A stretch of DNA of 29,487 nucleotides, from NCBI GenBank assembly GCA_002305805.1, contig DBQY01000010.1, positions 6,793-36,279 on the forward strand, read 5' to 3'. Of this stretch, positions 1 to 7,894 are shown piece by piece (the first letter of the stretch is position 1; each line of letters starts with the position of its first letter). Position numbers and translations under genes: made by a program. Under the pieces are notes generated by a model. The model was given only the letters and a program-made list of their open reading frames with translations, did no database searches and had not been told where the DNA came from. The stretch comes from Atopobium sp. UBA1382 (lineage in GTDB: Bacteria > Actinomycetota > Coriobacteriia > Coriobacteriales > Atopobiaceae).

Positions 1-1169
1 CCGCTCATGCTCTCGGCACCCGCGGCGACCTCCTGGGAGACCTCGCGCATCGTGGCGACCTGGGAGTCCTGCGCGTCGACGAGCTCGCCGAGCATCTGGA
101 TCTCGTCATCGAGCGCGCCCAGGACGGCCTTCTGCGCCTCGGCCTGGGGGCCGCTTGCGGGCAGTGCCGCGATCGCGTCCCGGGTTCGCTGGAGCGACGC
201 CTGCACGCCACGCAGGGTCCCGCTTGCGGCGTCGACCTCGGAGATAGCGGCGTCGAGCTTGCCCTGCGCCCAGCCCACGTCACCAGCGATGGCCCCCACG
301 TCGTGGCTCGCCTGCGCGGAGAGGCCGGCGAGCGCCGCGGCCCCGTCGCCAAGCTCGGCGGAGAGCCCGCTCGCAAAGCTGCGCAGCTCGCCGCGCGTCT
401 CTCCGAGCGTTCCGAGCGCCGAGTCCAGCCCGTCCGAGAAGGAGCGTGCGCTCCCGGCGACGCCGTCGAGCGTCTCCGATGCCCGTGCGACGGCCTCGCG
501 CGCGCCAGCGATTCCGTCCCGGGCACCGTCGAGCGCGTCCGCCGTCGCCTCGAGGCCCTCCTCGGCGTCGCGCAGGGTTCCGAGCGCGCTCTGCGCCGTC
601 TCGTCGAGCGAGCCCGTCGCCCCTCTCACGGCGCCCTGGACCCGCTCGGTCACCGCCTCTCCGGCCGTGCTCACAAACTCCGCGGCGATCTGGTTCTCGA
701 GGGTCGTCGCGCCGGTGTCGGTCACCTTCGGCGAGACGGCGTTGGCCTTCTCGTTCACGTAGTAAGAGATGCGCGCCGGACGGACGTCGCCCTCCACGAC
801 GCCGGCGAGCGAGCTCGTGAAGTCCGCCGGAATCACGAACGCCGCGTAGTAGCGGCCCGAGCGAACGCCCTCGAGCGCCGCGTCCTCGTCGACGAAGGTC
901 CAGCCGAGCTGGTGGTTCTCCTCCAGGCGCTCGCGGACCAGCTCGCCGGCATTGAGCTCTCCCAAGCCGGGGACCTCTGCGCCCTCGTCCTCCACCGCCA
1001 CGGCGACGGGGACCGTCCCCGTGTTCTCGTACGGGTCCCAGTTGGCGAGGATGTTGAGCCAGGCGTAGGCGGACGGTATGAGGCAGACGCCCAGGGTGAC
1101 GAGGAGCGCCACGGGGCTTTTCGCGAGCCTTTTGAGGTCGCGGGCAAGGATACGGAGCGAGGCGTGCAC
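1..1169 (-). CDS. YhgE/Pip family membrane protein, C-terminus beyond window
   Basis: The minus-strand frame opens at a GTG (1169-1167) with a purine-rich AGAGGG about six bases upstream and stays open for 389 codons to the window edge, so the C-terminal half is missing. Near residues 15-35 there is one hydrophobic helix ending SAYAWLNILANWDPY, a signature of the YhgE/Pip (phage infection protein) family, followed by an extracellular region containing SYYVNEKANAVSPKV. From about residue 175 the sequence turns into Ala/Ser/Gly-rich heptad-like repeats typical of the long coiled linker between the first and last membrane segments. In this family the missing half carries several transmembrane helices of ABC-2 permease type. 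Members are linked to phage adsorption in lactic bacteria or to secretion systems; the role here is unknown. It is divergent from metK. Confidence 0.85.
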   Translation of the reverse strand, partial: MHASLRILARDLKRLAKSPVALLVTLGVCLIPSAYAWLNILANWDPYENTGTVPVAVAVEDEGAEVPGLGELNAGELVRERLEENHQLGWTFVDEDAALEGVRSGRYYAAFVIPADFTSSLAGVVEGDVRPARISYYVNEKANAVSPKVTDTGATTLENQIAAEFVSTAGEAVTERVQGAVRGATGSLDETAQSALGTLRDAEEGLEATADALDGARDGIAGAREAVARASETLDGVAGSARSFSDGLDSALGTLGETRGELRSFASGLSAELGDGAAALAGLSAQASHDVGAIAGDVGWAQGKLDAAISEVDAASGTLRGVQASLQRTRDAIAALPASGPQAEAQKAVLGALDDEIQMLGELVDAQDSQVATMREVSQEVAAGAESMS

Positions 1170-1766
1170 GGTGTCCCTCTCATCTGAATGGTCGTGAGGG
1201 GGCTTCTTCCCGCCGCGGGCGCTTCTCGCCGGCCCGCCGCCCTTCTCGTCCGCTAATTCACCGTTGCGGCACAAGGTTGCGCGCCGCCTGAATGCTTCTC
1301 ATCCGGACATCTTCTTGAGGTTTGGGTTCATCATTTGCCGCCGTTGGGCCTCGCTTATCAAAGTGGAAATTTGTCACCTGCGGTTTTGTTGATCGTCTCC
1401 GCTTTCTGGTCGAAAGCCTGAACCCAAACCTCACGGGCGCGGCCTCCCGCAACTGTTCTCGCGCAACTTTCGGCGGTTTTGGGCAACATCTTTGATGCGC
1501 GGGCAGCGTGAGACGGGCTTGTGCCGAAAGCCTGCGCTGCATGCGCGCGACTCGTTGGCGGAAAGGGGCCAGAACTTACTCTCTAGAGGGCTCGATTTGG
1601 CACTTTGGCGCCAATGAGTTCCAGCTGAGAAGAACGCGCGGGCCGAGAAGGACGCGTGAAATGTGGCGAGACGGCGCAGTTAGGCTTGCCGCCGCATCGC
1701 GCGGGTATCATGTACGGGCCAGCCGGCGGAATGGTAACGGCCGCCGGGATCGTAGAAAGGACGCCC
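1170..1766. other. 597-nt divergent spacer between YhgE-like gene and metK
   Basis: No convincing gene was found: the open frames here lack codon bias and ribosome-binding sites. The spacer must hold the promoters of both divergent genes, but none matches consensus well enough to call. It contains a long inverted repeat (listed separately) and a perfect 10-bp palindrome TTGGCGCCAA at 1605-1614 that could be an operator. No SAM-I, SAM-II or SAM-IV riboswitch core could be recognised by eye ahead of metK. Confidence 0.6.
1316..1433. repeat. Perfect 15-bp inverted repeat bounding a 118-nt element
   Basis: The arm TGAGGTTTGGGTTCA (1316-1330) is the exact reverse complement of 1419-1433, with 88 nt between them. 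Complementarity stops sharply at both arm ends. Inside, AAAGTGG (1360-1366) could pair with CCGCTTT (1399-1405) with one G-U pair, giving an extended folded RNA. It could be a small non-autonomous mobile repeat, a structured RNA or a pair of opposed protein sites. No coding function is visible. Confidence 0.6.
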
Positions 1767-3044
1767 ATGACCACCACGCCTCGTTCCATCGCACTGCGCA
1801 GCTACCTCTTCACCTCGGAGAGCGTCACGGAGGGCCACCCGGACAAGATCTGCGACCAGGTCTCCGACGCCATCCTGGACGCGCTTCTCGCCAAGGAGGC
1901 CCAGCTCCAGGCCGAGGGCTACGTCGCCCCGAGCGGCACCCCCGCCAACGTGGACAACGTCCGCTGCGCGTGCGAGACCTTCGTGACCACGGGCACCGTG
2001 GTGGTCGCCGGCGAGGTGCGCACCGAGGCCTACCTCGACGTCCAGACGATCGCGCGCGACGTGATCCGCCGCATCGGCTACGACCGCGCCAAGTACGGCT
2101 TTGACGCCGAAACCTGCGGCGTCATCAACATGATCCACGAGCAGAGCCCGGACATCGCGGCCGGCGTGGACGAGTCCTTTGACGCGCAGGCCGGCCGCAC
2201 CACCGACCCGATCGACCTCGTGGGCGCGGGCGACCAGGGCATGATGTTCGGCTACGCAACGGACGAGACGGACGTCTACATGCCCATGCCGCACTACCTG
2301 GCCTCCCGCATGGCCGAGCACCTGGCTGCCGTGCGCAAGGACGGCACGGTGCCGTACCTGCGCCCGGACGGCAAGACTCAGGTGACCGTGCGCTACGAGG
2401 ACGACCGCCCCGTCGAGGTCACGGCCGTGGTGGTCTCCACGCAGCACGACGCCGCCGTCGCGTGCATGGACACCGTGCGCGAGGACATGGTCGCCCACGT
2501 CATAGCGCCGGTGCTGGACGCCGCGGGCATCGAGTGGGGGAGCGCCACGATCTACGTGAACCCCACCGGCCGCTTCGTCGTGGGCGGCCCCATGGGCGAC
2601 ACAGGCCTCACCGGCCGCAAGATCATCGTGGACACCTACGGCGGCATGGGCCGCCACGGCGGCGGCGCCTTCTCCGGCAAGGACTGCACCAAGGTGGACC
2701 GCTCCGCCGCGTACGCCGCGCGCTGGGTGGCCAAGAACGTCGTGGCCGCGGGCCTCGCGCACCGCTGCGAGGTGCAGCTGGCCTACGCGATCGGCGTCTC
2801 CCACCCGCTCTCCATCATGGTGGACACCTTCGGCACCGGCCAGGTGGCGGACGAGAAGATCGAGCGCGCCGTGGAGCGGGTCTTTGACCTGCGCCCGGGA
2901 GCCATCATCCGCGACCTGGGCCTACGCCGCCCGATCTTCGAGAAGACCGCCGCGTACGGCCACTTTGGCCGCGAGGACCCGGACTTCACCTGGGAGCGCA
3001 CGGACCGCGTGGAGGAGCTGCTCGCCGCCGTGAACGAGCTGTGA
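1767..3044 (+). CDS. metK: S-adenosylmethionine synthetase
   Basis: This 425-residue protein makes S-adenosylmethionine from methionine and ATP in the cytosol. Family signatures are intact: GHPDKICDQ at residues 23-31 (catalytic His and Asp of the N-terminal ATP site), [12 protein letters not shown] at 153-164, and the glycine-rich GGGAFSGKD loop at 298-306. Length is slightly above the usual 380-400. The ATG at 1767 was chosen because AGAAAGGA lies five bases upstream; an in-frame extension to 1656 exists but adds 37 residues unlike the family. Codons are overwhelmingly G/C-ending, as expected of a resident housekeeping gene. It is separated by 90 nt from the LCP gene and is probably not functionally tied to the polysaccharide locus. 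Confidence 0.97.
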   Translation: MTTTPRSIALRSYLFTSESVTEGHPDKICDQVSDAILDALLAKEAQLQAEGYVAPSGTPANVDNVRCACETFVTTGTVVVAGEVRTEAYLDVQTIARDVIRRIGYDRAKYGFDAETCGVINMIHEQSPDIAAGVDESFDAQAGRTTDPIDLVGAGDQGMMFGYATDETDVYMPMPHYLASRMAEHLAAVRKDGTVPYLRPDGKTQVTVRYEDDRPVEVTAVVVSTQHDAAVACMDTVREDMVAHVIAPVLDAAGIEWGSATIYVNPTGRFVVGGPMGDTGLTGRKIIVDTYGGMGRHGGGAFSGKDCTKVDRSAAYAARWVAKNVVAAGLAHRCEVQLAYAIGVSHPLSIMVDTFGTGQVADEKIERAVERVFDLRPGAIIRDLGLRRPIFEKTAAYGHFGREDPDFTWERTDRVEELLAAVNEL

Positions 3045-3072
3045 CAGCCCGCTTCGCCGCAGCGTGCTACGG

Positions 3073-3117
3073 TAGAATAGTTAAAGACGAGAAGAACGGA
3101 GGGGCTGCGGCCCCTCC
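3073..3117 (+). promoter_or_regulatory. Possible -10 box and leader hairpin ahead of LCP gene
   Basis: TAGAAT at 3073-3078 resembles a sigma-70-type -10 hexamer, but no good -35 was found. Just downstream, GGAGGGGC (3098-3105) pairs perfectly with GCCCCTCC (3110-3117) around a TGCG loop. No U tract follows, so this is not a standard terminator of metK; a leader hairpin is more likely. Confidence 0.35.
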
Positions 3118-3134
3118 TCGACGATAGGAGCCTC

Positions 3135-4535
3135 ATGGCAAGCAGGAGCTCTGGAGCCCACTTCAAGCGGCCGGACGGCGACGCCGCCGACACGCCGCGC
3201 ACCGCGCGCCACACGCGCGACTCGCTCGAGGGGGCCACGGCAACGCCGCTCGAGTCCGTGTCCGCGGAGGACCTGAGGTCGGGCGCCTCGCGGCTCGACC
3301 CCACCGTGCGCCGGCAGGAGCGCCGCCCGGGCCAGCTCGAGGCCCTGCTGCAGGACGACCTCGAGCCCCAGACGCGCGCCTCGCGCCGCGCCTCCGGCAC
3401 CGCCACGCTCATATCGTCGACCGACGGCACGGACGGCCCCTCCCACGGCGGACCCGGCGGCCCGTCCCACGTCGGCGACCACGGCCGCAAGAGGCGCCGC
3501 GTGCCGCTGCCCGTGAAGGTGCTGCTCGTCCTTCTCGCCCTGATTCTCGTTGTGTGCGCCGCGATCGCCGTGTGGGCGGCCAACCTGCAGAACTCCATGT
3601 CGCTGCAGGAGGAGGAGCGGGCCCAGCTCCAGGAGGCGCTCGTCTCCCCGAAGGCCGAGGACGAGCCCTTCTACGCGCTGATCATCGGCTCCGACGCCCG
3701 CGAGGGCGACACCGCCTCCCGCGCCGACGTGATCATGCTCGCGCGCGTGGACACCGCGGACGCGCGCATCACGCTGGTCTCCATCCCGCGCGACACCATG
3801 ATCTCCCGGGAGGACGGCTCGCTGGAGAAGATCAACGCCCTCTACAACCTGGGCCCGGCGCCGCTGGTGAGCGCCGTCTCGGAGTTCGCGGGCGTGGACA
3901 TCGCGCACTACGTGGAGGTTGACTTCGCCGGCGTCGAGGAGGTCGTGGACGCCCTGGGCGGCGTGACCGTCAACGTGCCCGAGACCTACAGCAGCGGCAG
4001 CTACACCTTCACCAAGGGCGAGATGACCCTCAACGGCGCACAGGCCCTCGCCTACGCCCGCGAGCGCCATCACGTGAGCGGCGGAGACTTCGGCCGCGCC
4101 CAGGCCCAGCGTCAGATCGTCACCGCCATCGTGCGCCAGGTGCTCGCGAGCGGCCCCACGGAGATGCCGTTTCTGATCACGCGGCTGGCGGAGTCCGTCT
4201 CCACGGACCTCTCCGTCCCGGACATCATCGGCTACGCCCTGCACATCGGCGAGGCGGGGGAGGCCCCCACCATCTACTCCGCGATCGTCCCGAGCTACGC
4301 CTACAACGTGGGCGGTGTCTCGTACGTGGCCACGATGTACGACGAGTGGCGTGCCATCATGCAGCGCACCGACGCCGGGCTCGACCCCAACGACGAGTCC
4401 GTCCAGATCCCCGAGGAGCAGGCGCAGGACGAGACGCTCGGCGCGGCCACCAACGGCGGCGGCCCGCGCGACTACCGCGAGCTCGCGGACAACAGCTCGT
4501 TCACGACCGACCTCGTGGCCACGGTGGACGAGTAG
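3135..4535 (+). CDS. LytR-CpsA-Psr (LCP) family cell-wall glycopolymer ligase
   Basis: LCP enzymes transfer undecaprenyl-diphosphate-linked glycopolymers onto peptidoglycan outside the membrane. The 466-residue protein has a long disordered, charged N-terminal cytoplasmic region (1-120), a basic RKRRRVP stop, one transmembrane helix at about 127-148, then the LCP domain at about 178-335. Characteristic residues are visible: GSDAR (185-189), SRADVIMLARVD (195-206), SIPRD (216-220) and the Arg-rich YARERHH (307-313) before DFGRAQAQRQ, which bind the pyrophosphate-lipid in the family. A short acidic tail follows. The start ATG has ATAGGAG six bases upstream. A terminator follows, so it is its own unit, but its position next to the capsule locus suggests it attaches that polymer to the wall. 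Confidence 0.92.
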   Translation: MASRSSGAHFKRPDGDAADTPRTARHTRDSLEGATATPLESVSAEDLRSGASRLDPTVRRQERRPGQLEALLQDDLEPQTRASRRASGTATLISSTDGTDGPSHGGPGGPSHVGDHGRKRRRVPLPVKVLLVLLALILVVCAAIAVWAANLQNSMSLQEEERAQLQEALVSPKAEDEPFYALIIGSDAREGDTASRADVIMLARVDTADARITLVSIPRDTMISREDGSLEKINALYNLGPAPLVSAVSEFAGVDIAHYVEVDFAGVEEVVDALGGVTVNVPETYSSGSYTFTKGEMTLNGAQALAYARERHHVSGGDFGRAQAQRQIVTAIVRQVLASGPTEMPFLITRLAESVSTDLSVPDIIGYALHIGEAGEAPTIYSAIVPSYAYNVGGVSYVATMYDEWRAIMQRTDAGLDPNDESVQIPEEQAQDETLGAATNGGGPRDYRELADNSSFTTDLVATVDE

Positions 4536-4560
4536 CGAGGGGCGAGAAGAACCGCGCGCC

Positions 4561-4590
4561 GGGAACGCCGGGACGTTCCGTCTGTTTTTT
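4561..4590 (+). terminator. Rho-independent terminator after LCP gene
   Basis: GGAACG (4562-4567) pairs with CGTTCC (4574-4579) around a six-base loop and is followed by GTCTG and six T residues (4585-4590). It lies 26 nt past the LCP stop codon and ahead of the capsule operon promoter region. Confidence 0.7.
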
Positions 4591-4599
4591 ATGGGCGCC

Positions 4600-4629
4600 C
4601 TGGCACGCGCGCACCCTATGTTGTATAAA
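4600..4629 (+). promoter_or_regulatory. Candidate promoter of the polysaccharide operon
   Basis: TATAAA at 4624-4629 is a good -10 hexamer. CTGGCA at 4600-4605 is a weak -35, with an 18-nt spacer. It follows the LCP terminator directly and leaves a leader of roughly 65 nt that contains a small hairpin (GGCAC 4653-4657 with GTGCC 4661-4665) before the first capsule gene. This is the only clear promoter-like sequence between the terminator and the co-polymerase gene. Confidence 0.45.
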
Positions 4630-4701
4630 AGGGGACTGAAAGATCCGGCTGCGGCACCGCGTGCCCGGTTCCGGGGAACAAACGGAAAGGGATAGGGATC
4701 G

Positions 4702-5361
4702 ATGACCCTGCTAGAACTGCTTCACCTGCTGAGGCGCCACCTCAAGCTCGTGATCGCGCTCCCGATCGTCTGCGCTGTTGCCATGGGGGCCTACAGCTTC
4801 CTGCTCATGCGCAACACCTACACGGCCTCCACGAGCATGTACGTGCTCGCCCAGCAGCAGGACGGCGTCTCGACCACCAGCCTCTCCACGGACCTCTCCG
4901 CGTCGCAGATGATCTCAAACGACGTCTCCGCGCTGCTCACGAGCGACCGCGTCATCGCCGAGACGGCCGCGGCCCTCGGCATGGAGGACCTCGGCCCCTA
5001 TGACGCCACCGTCGCGAGCGAGACCACCTCGCGCGTGATCACCCTCTCCGTCACCGGCCCGGACCCGCAGGTCGCCGCAGACATTGCCAACCACATGGTC
5101 GCCAACGTCTCCCAGGTGGCCCATGAGGTCATGAACATCGAGAGCGTGAACCCCATCGACCAGGCCATCGCGCCGGACAGCCCGAGCGGCCCCAACCGCC
5201 CGCTCTACGTCGCCGTCGCCCTCATGGGCGGTCTCTTCCTGGCCGTCGCCATCGTGGTGCTCCAGGACATGCTCAACACCAAGGTCCGCAGCCAGGAGGA
5301 CGTCGAGGAGCTCCTCGGCATCCCCGTCGTCGGCCGCATCCCCGTGATTGGAGGTCGTTAG
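4702..5361 (+). CDS. Polysaccharide co-polymerase, CpsC/Wzz-type membrane adaptor
   Basis: A 219-residue Wzz-domain protein that sets chain length and activates the cognate BY-kinase in Gram-positive capsule systems. It has a short cytoplasmic N-terminus, TM1 at about 16-36, an extracellular domain, the Pro-rich PDSPSGPNRP just before TM2 (about 168-187), and a cytoplasmic tail with KVRSQEDVEELLGIPVVGRI. This tail docks with and activates the kinase in the CpsC/CapA family. The start ATG is preceded by AAAGGGATAGGG. The next gene begins 3 nt after the stop, with its ribosome-binding site inside this gene's last codons, so the two are translationally coupled, as usual for the two-protein kinase module. 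Confidence 0.93.
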   Translation: MTLLELLHLLRRHLKLVIALPIVCAVAMGAYSFLLMRNTYTASTSMYVLAQQQDGVSTTSLSTDLSASQMISNDVSALLTSDRVIAETAAALGMEDLGPYDATVASETTSRVITLSVTGPDPQVAADIANHMVANVSQVAHEVMNIESVNPIDQAIAPDSPSGPNRPLYVAVALMGGLFLAVAIVVLQDMLNTKVRSQEDVEELLGIPVVGRIPVIGGR

Positions 5362-5364
5362 GCC

Positions 5365-6381
5365 ATGTCCAAGAAGGCAACCAAGGGCGGGGACCGCGTC
5401 TTCCTGCAGAACGCCGTCGAGACGCTCGCCGCCAACATCCGCTTTGCCTCCGTCGACAACCCGGTGAGCACGATCGTCGTGACCTCGTCGGTCCCCAACG
5501 AGGGCAAGTCGACCATCTCGATCGAGCTCGCCCGCGCGCTCGCCGCCGGCGGCAAGAGCGTCCTTCTCGTCGAGTGCGACCTGCGCCGCAGCGTGGCCAA
5601 CATGATCGGCACCCACTCGCGCCACGGCATCTACGCGGTTCTCTCCAGCCAGGTCTCGCTCGAGGAGGCCATGGTGGAGACCTCCCAGCACGGGATGTAC
5701 TTCCTCGACTGCGAGCCGCACATCCCCAACCCGGTGGACATCCTCTCCTCCCGTCGCTTCCAGCGCTTCGTCGAGGACCTCAAGCGTCGCTTTGACTACG
5801 CGATCTTTGACACGCCGCCGCTCTCCGCCTTCGTCGACGCCTCCGTCATCGCCGCCGAGGCCGACGGCACGCTTCTCGTGGTCCGCCAGGACTTTGTGAA
5901 GCGCGAGGAGCTCACCGCCGCCTACGAGCAGCTCAAGACCGCCAACGCCCACGTCCTGGGCGCGGTTCTCAACTACTGCGAGACCGAGAAGAGCGAGTAC
6001 TACTACAGCTACTACACCAAGGAGGGCAAGAAGGCCCCTCAGATCGAGCTGGACGCCGCCCCTGCGCAGCAGCCCACGCCCAAGCCGATCCCCAAGCCGC
6101 AGAGCGCGCCCGCGCCGGCTCCAAAGCAGACGGCTCCCAAGCAGACCTCCCCGCAGGTCCAGCCCGCCCCCTCGCGCCAGATGACGCAGCAGCAGGCGGC
6201 CGCCGCCCGCGCCGCGTCGCGTCCGGCCGGGGCCCCCAAGACCTCGTCCAAGCCAGCGGCGTCCAATCCCGCCGTGCCGGGCCTCAAGCCCCTTCCCAAC
6301 GGCTCCATTATCAACCCCGGCGAGACCTCGCAGTTCCTCGCCGGCGCCGGCTACGCCGCCAGGGACTACCTGGACGAGTAG
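5365..6381 (+). CDS. Bacterial tyrosine kinase (BY-kinase, CpsD/CapB type) with long C-terminal tail
   Basis: Cytosolic autokinase that with the CpsC-type adaptor controls polymer assembly. Walker A SSVPNEGKST (41-50), Walker A' LLVECDLRR (67-75) and Walker B YAIFDTPP (145-152) are all intact. A tyrosine cluster EYYYSYY sits at 211-217, where the family normally ends. Here about 120 further residues follow: a Pro/Lys/Gln/Ala-rich low-complexity stretch (about 230-300) and an ordered-looking end with two more tyrosines (Y330, Y335). Length is 338 versus about 230 usually. GGAGGTCG just upstream of the ATG supports the start. The cognate phosphatase follows after 56 nt. Confidence 0.93.
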   Translation: MSKKATKGGDRVFLQNAVETLAANIRFASVDNPVSTIVVTSSVPNEGKSTISIELARALAAGGKSVLLVECDLRRSVANMIGTHSRHGIYAVLSSQVSLEEAMVETSQHGMYFLDCEPHIPNPVDILSSRRFQRFVEDLKRRFDYAIFDTPPLSAFVDASVIAAEADGTLLVVRQDFVKREELTAAYEQLKTANAHVLGAVLNYCETEKSEYYYSYYTKEGKKAPQIELDAAPAQQPTPKPIPKPQSAPAPAPKQTAPKQTSPQVQPAPSRQMTQQQAAAARAASRPAGAPKTSSKPAASNPAVPGLKPLPNGSIINPGETSQFLAGAGYAARDYLDE

Positions 6382-6437
6382 CGGGCGGCGGCACGCACGA
6401 GGAGCAGGGGAGCGGCTCGGACGGGGGAGGAGGACCC

Positions 6438-7103
6438 GTGAGGGACATGCACTGCCACATCCTGCCGGGCGTCGACGACGGCGCCAAGGATCTGGACATG
6501 AGCATCGCCATGCTGGAGGCCGCCAAGGAGGTCGGCATCACCAGCATCGTCTGCACCCCCCACGCGCGCGACCCCTACTTTGACTACGAGGCCATGTGGG
6601 CTGCCTACTACGAGCTCAAGCCGCATGCCGAGGCCATGGGCATGGGGCTCTCCATGGGCTTTGAGGTCGCGCACGCCAAGCTCGTGGAGCTGGGCATAGA
6701 GCAGTGGGCGCCCTACCTCACCTTCGAGAACGGCCGCGAGTTCCTCCTGGAGCTTGACCCCGGCTGCTCCGAGGGCCGCTTCCAGGACTACGAGCGCACG
6801 ATCTACGAGCTGCAGGGGATGGGCTACGACGTGATCGTGGCCCACCCGGAGCGCTACCGGGCCATCCAGCAGAACACGGACATCGCCGTGCGCCTCGTGC
6901 GCATGGGCTGCAAGCTGCAGGCCTCCGCCGACTTTGTCGCCGGGGGCCGCTTTGGCAAGGAGAAGAAGCCCGCCAAGAAGATGTTCGACCAGCTGCTCTA
7001 CCGCTACATCGCCTCAGACGCCCACCGGCCGGAACATTACGCATATTTTGCACACGCAGTGCGCGAATACCCTACCCGGGGGGCTCATATGGTGCTAAAC
7101 TAG
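6438..7103 (+). CDS. PHP-family protein-tyrosine phosphatase (CpsB/CapC type)
   Basis: Manganese-dependent phosphatase expected to dephosphorylate the tyrosine cluster of the preceding BY-kinase. PHP motifs are present: HCHILPGVDDG at residues 5-15, CTPH (39-42), an acidic residue in GFEV (74-77), AHPERY (135-140) and SDAH (193-196), which together form the metal centre. Length is 221, a little shorter than the usual 240-260. The start is the GTG at 6438, with GGAGGAGG five bases upstream; the ATG at 6447 would leave the signature His almost at the N-terminus and is too far from that site. It is the last gene before the hairpin-rich leader of the NusG paralogue. Confidence 0.93.
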   Translation: MRDMHCHILPGVDDGAKDLDMSIAMLEAAKEVGITSIVCTPHARDPYFDYEAMWAAYYELKPHAEAMGMGLSMGFEVAHAKLVELGIEQWAPYLTFENGREFLLELDPGCSEGRFQDYERTIYELQGMGYDVIVAHPERYRAIQQNTDIAVRLVRMGCKLQASADFVAGGRFGKEKKPAKKMFDQLLYRYIASDAHRPEHYAYFAHAVREYPTRGAHMVLN

Positions 7104-7337
7104 TCAGGGAGGGGGGTGTCCCCTTCGTTGCCCTCACGTCTGGGTGAGGTGAAGGTGACGAAGGAGGCTACCGCCTCCCCCTTCGCGTAAGCGAGGGAGC
7201 ATATCCGCAGGTAGGCAATCGTCGCCCAGGGCGCGTTGCCGGCAGCTTGTGGGGGATGAATATCGTCGCTCTTTTTTTTTGGAGCCGCAAGGGCCGGTGG
7301 CGGAAGCATGTCGCTAACGTGCATCCGCTGAGAAGGT
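7104..7337 (+). promoter_or_regulatory. Structured leader with serial hairpins and a T9 tract ahead of the NusG paralogue
   Basis: At least five inverted repeats follow one another: GGGG/CCCC (7113-7123); a two-part stem CCTTCGT/ACGAAGG (7122-7128 with 7158-7164) enclosing CCTCAC/GTGAGG (7132-7137 with 7144-7149); GGAGGC/GCCTCC (7163-7168 with 7173-7178); a hairpin at 7180-7197 with a GTAA (GNRA) loop; and an 11-bp stem with two bulged T at 7214-7240. A run of nine T (7272-7280) follows, but about 30 nt beyond the last hairpin. LoaP proteins are known to act through RNA hairpins in operon leaders, so this may be the recruitment or attenuation site; that part is inference. Confidence 0.55.
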
Positions 7338-7378
7338 CGCGCGGCTTCAAGGGGAGCCGTTCGTACGGAGGCCGCGCG
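7338..7378 (+). promoter_or_regulatory. Inverted repeat enclosing the ribosome-binding site of the NusG paralogue
   Basis: CGCGCGGC (7338-7345) pairs perfectly with GCCGCGCG (7371-7378), which fills the space between the GGAGG ribosome-binding site (7367-7371) and the ATG at 7379. An inner CCGT/ACGG hairpin (7357-7360 with 7365-7368) also covers the site. A competing stem GGCT/AGCC (7343-7346 with 7355-7358) would release it. Translational control is inferred. Confidence 0.45.
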
Positions 7379-7894
7379 ATGCCGATGTATGTCATTCAGG
7401 TTGCCGGCGGCCGGGAGGCCCATGCCAAGAGCCTGATAGAGAGGACCATGCCGGAGCTCGTCTCGGAGTGCTTTGTGCCCCGGCGCGAGGTGTATCGCCG
7501 CGTGGGCGGCGAGTGGGTCCGCCTTACCGAGCGACTCTTCCCGGGATACCTGTTCGTCACGACGGGGGACGTCCTGGGCGTCTCAGAGGCGCTGCGGCGC
7601 ATACCCGCGTTCACGCGGCTTCTGGGAAAGAGCGACGAGAGGATCATCCCCCTGAGCCAGGACGAGGTGGCCTGGCTGACCGCACTCATGGAGCCGCAGC
7701 AGAAGGTGGTGGAGATGAGCGTGGGCGTGATAGAGGGCGACAAGGTCATGATCATCGACGGCCCCCTCAAGGGCCACGAGGCCCTCATCAGCAAGATCGA
7801 CCGCCACAAGCGATGTGCCTACCTGGATATGCGCATGTTTGGCAGAACCAAGACGATCAAGGTAGGTCTTGAGATTGTCAGGAAGCAAGCCTAA
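7379..7894 (+). CDS. loaP: NusG paralogue, LoaP/RfaH-type operon-specific antiterminator
   Basis: A 171-residue protein with an N-terminal NGN domain (about 1-105; YVIQVAGGREAHAKSL and the conserved FPGYLFV at 54-60) and a C-terminal KOW domain (about 116-170; EGDKVMIIDGPLKGHEALI). NusG-family proteins ride on RNA polymerase. Specialised paralogues (RfaH, UpxY, LoaP) act on particular long operons, typically for polysaccharides or antibiotics, and LoaP is the type found in Bacillota and Actinomycetota. Its place directly ahead of a ~20-kb unidirectional polysaccharide operon fits that job. The start ATG at 7379 has GGAGG seven bases upstream; in-frame extension to 7247 runs through the leader and is unlikely. 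Its stop lies inside the start region of the next gene. The symbol is given by analogy. Confidence 0.85.
   Translation: MPMYVIQVAGGREAHAKSLIERTMPELVSECFVPRREVYRRVGGEWVRLTERLFPGYLFVTTGDVLGVSEALRRIPAFTRLLGKSDERIIPLSQDEVAWLTALMEPQQKVVEMSVGVIEGDKVMIIDGPLKGHEALISKIDRHKRCAYLDMRMFGRTKTIKVGLEIVRKQA

Noticed and set aside
1170..1766. SAM riboswitch ahead of metK
   Set aside because: I looked for SAM-I, SAM-II and SAM-IV core sequences and saw none. This is by eye only; a covariance-model search would be decisive.
1680..4244. Long minus-strand open frames opposite metK and the LCP gene (up to 387 codons)
   Set aside because: They are antisense shadows produced by high third-position GC; composition is His/Val/Gly-rich without any family motif, while the plus strand carries recognisable enzymes.
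4915..5952. 345-codon minus-strand frame opposite the co-polymerase and BY-kinase genes
   Set aside because: Same GC-driven artefact; it spans two well-supported plus-strand genes and has no motif.
7111..7120. A 10-nt match (GGGGGGTGTC) between the loaP leader and the IS110 flanking repeat, as a possible second insertion site
   Set aside because: Only the left half of the 15-nt site matches, and G-rich leader DNA makes this unsurprising.
7272..7280. T9 tract as a standard intrinsic terminator
   Set aside because: The nearest strong hairpin ends at 7240, about 30 nt upstream, too far for a normal terminator; it was kept only as part of the leader description.
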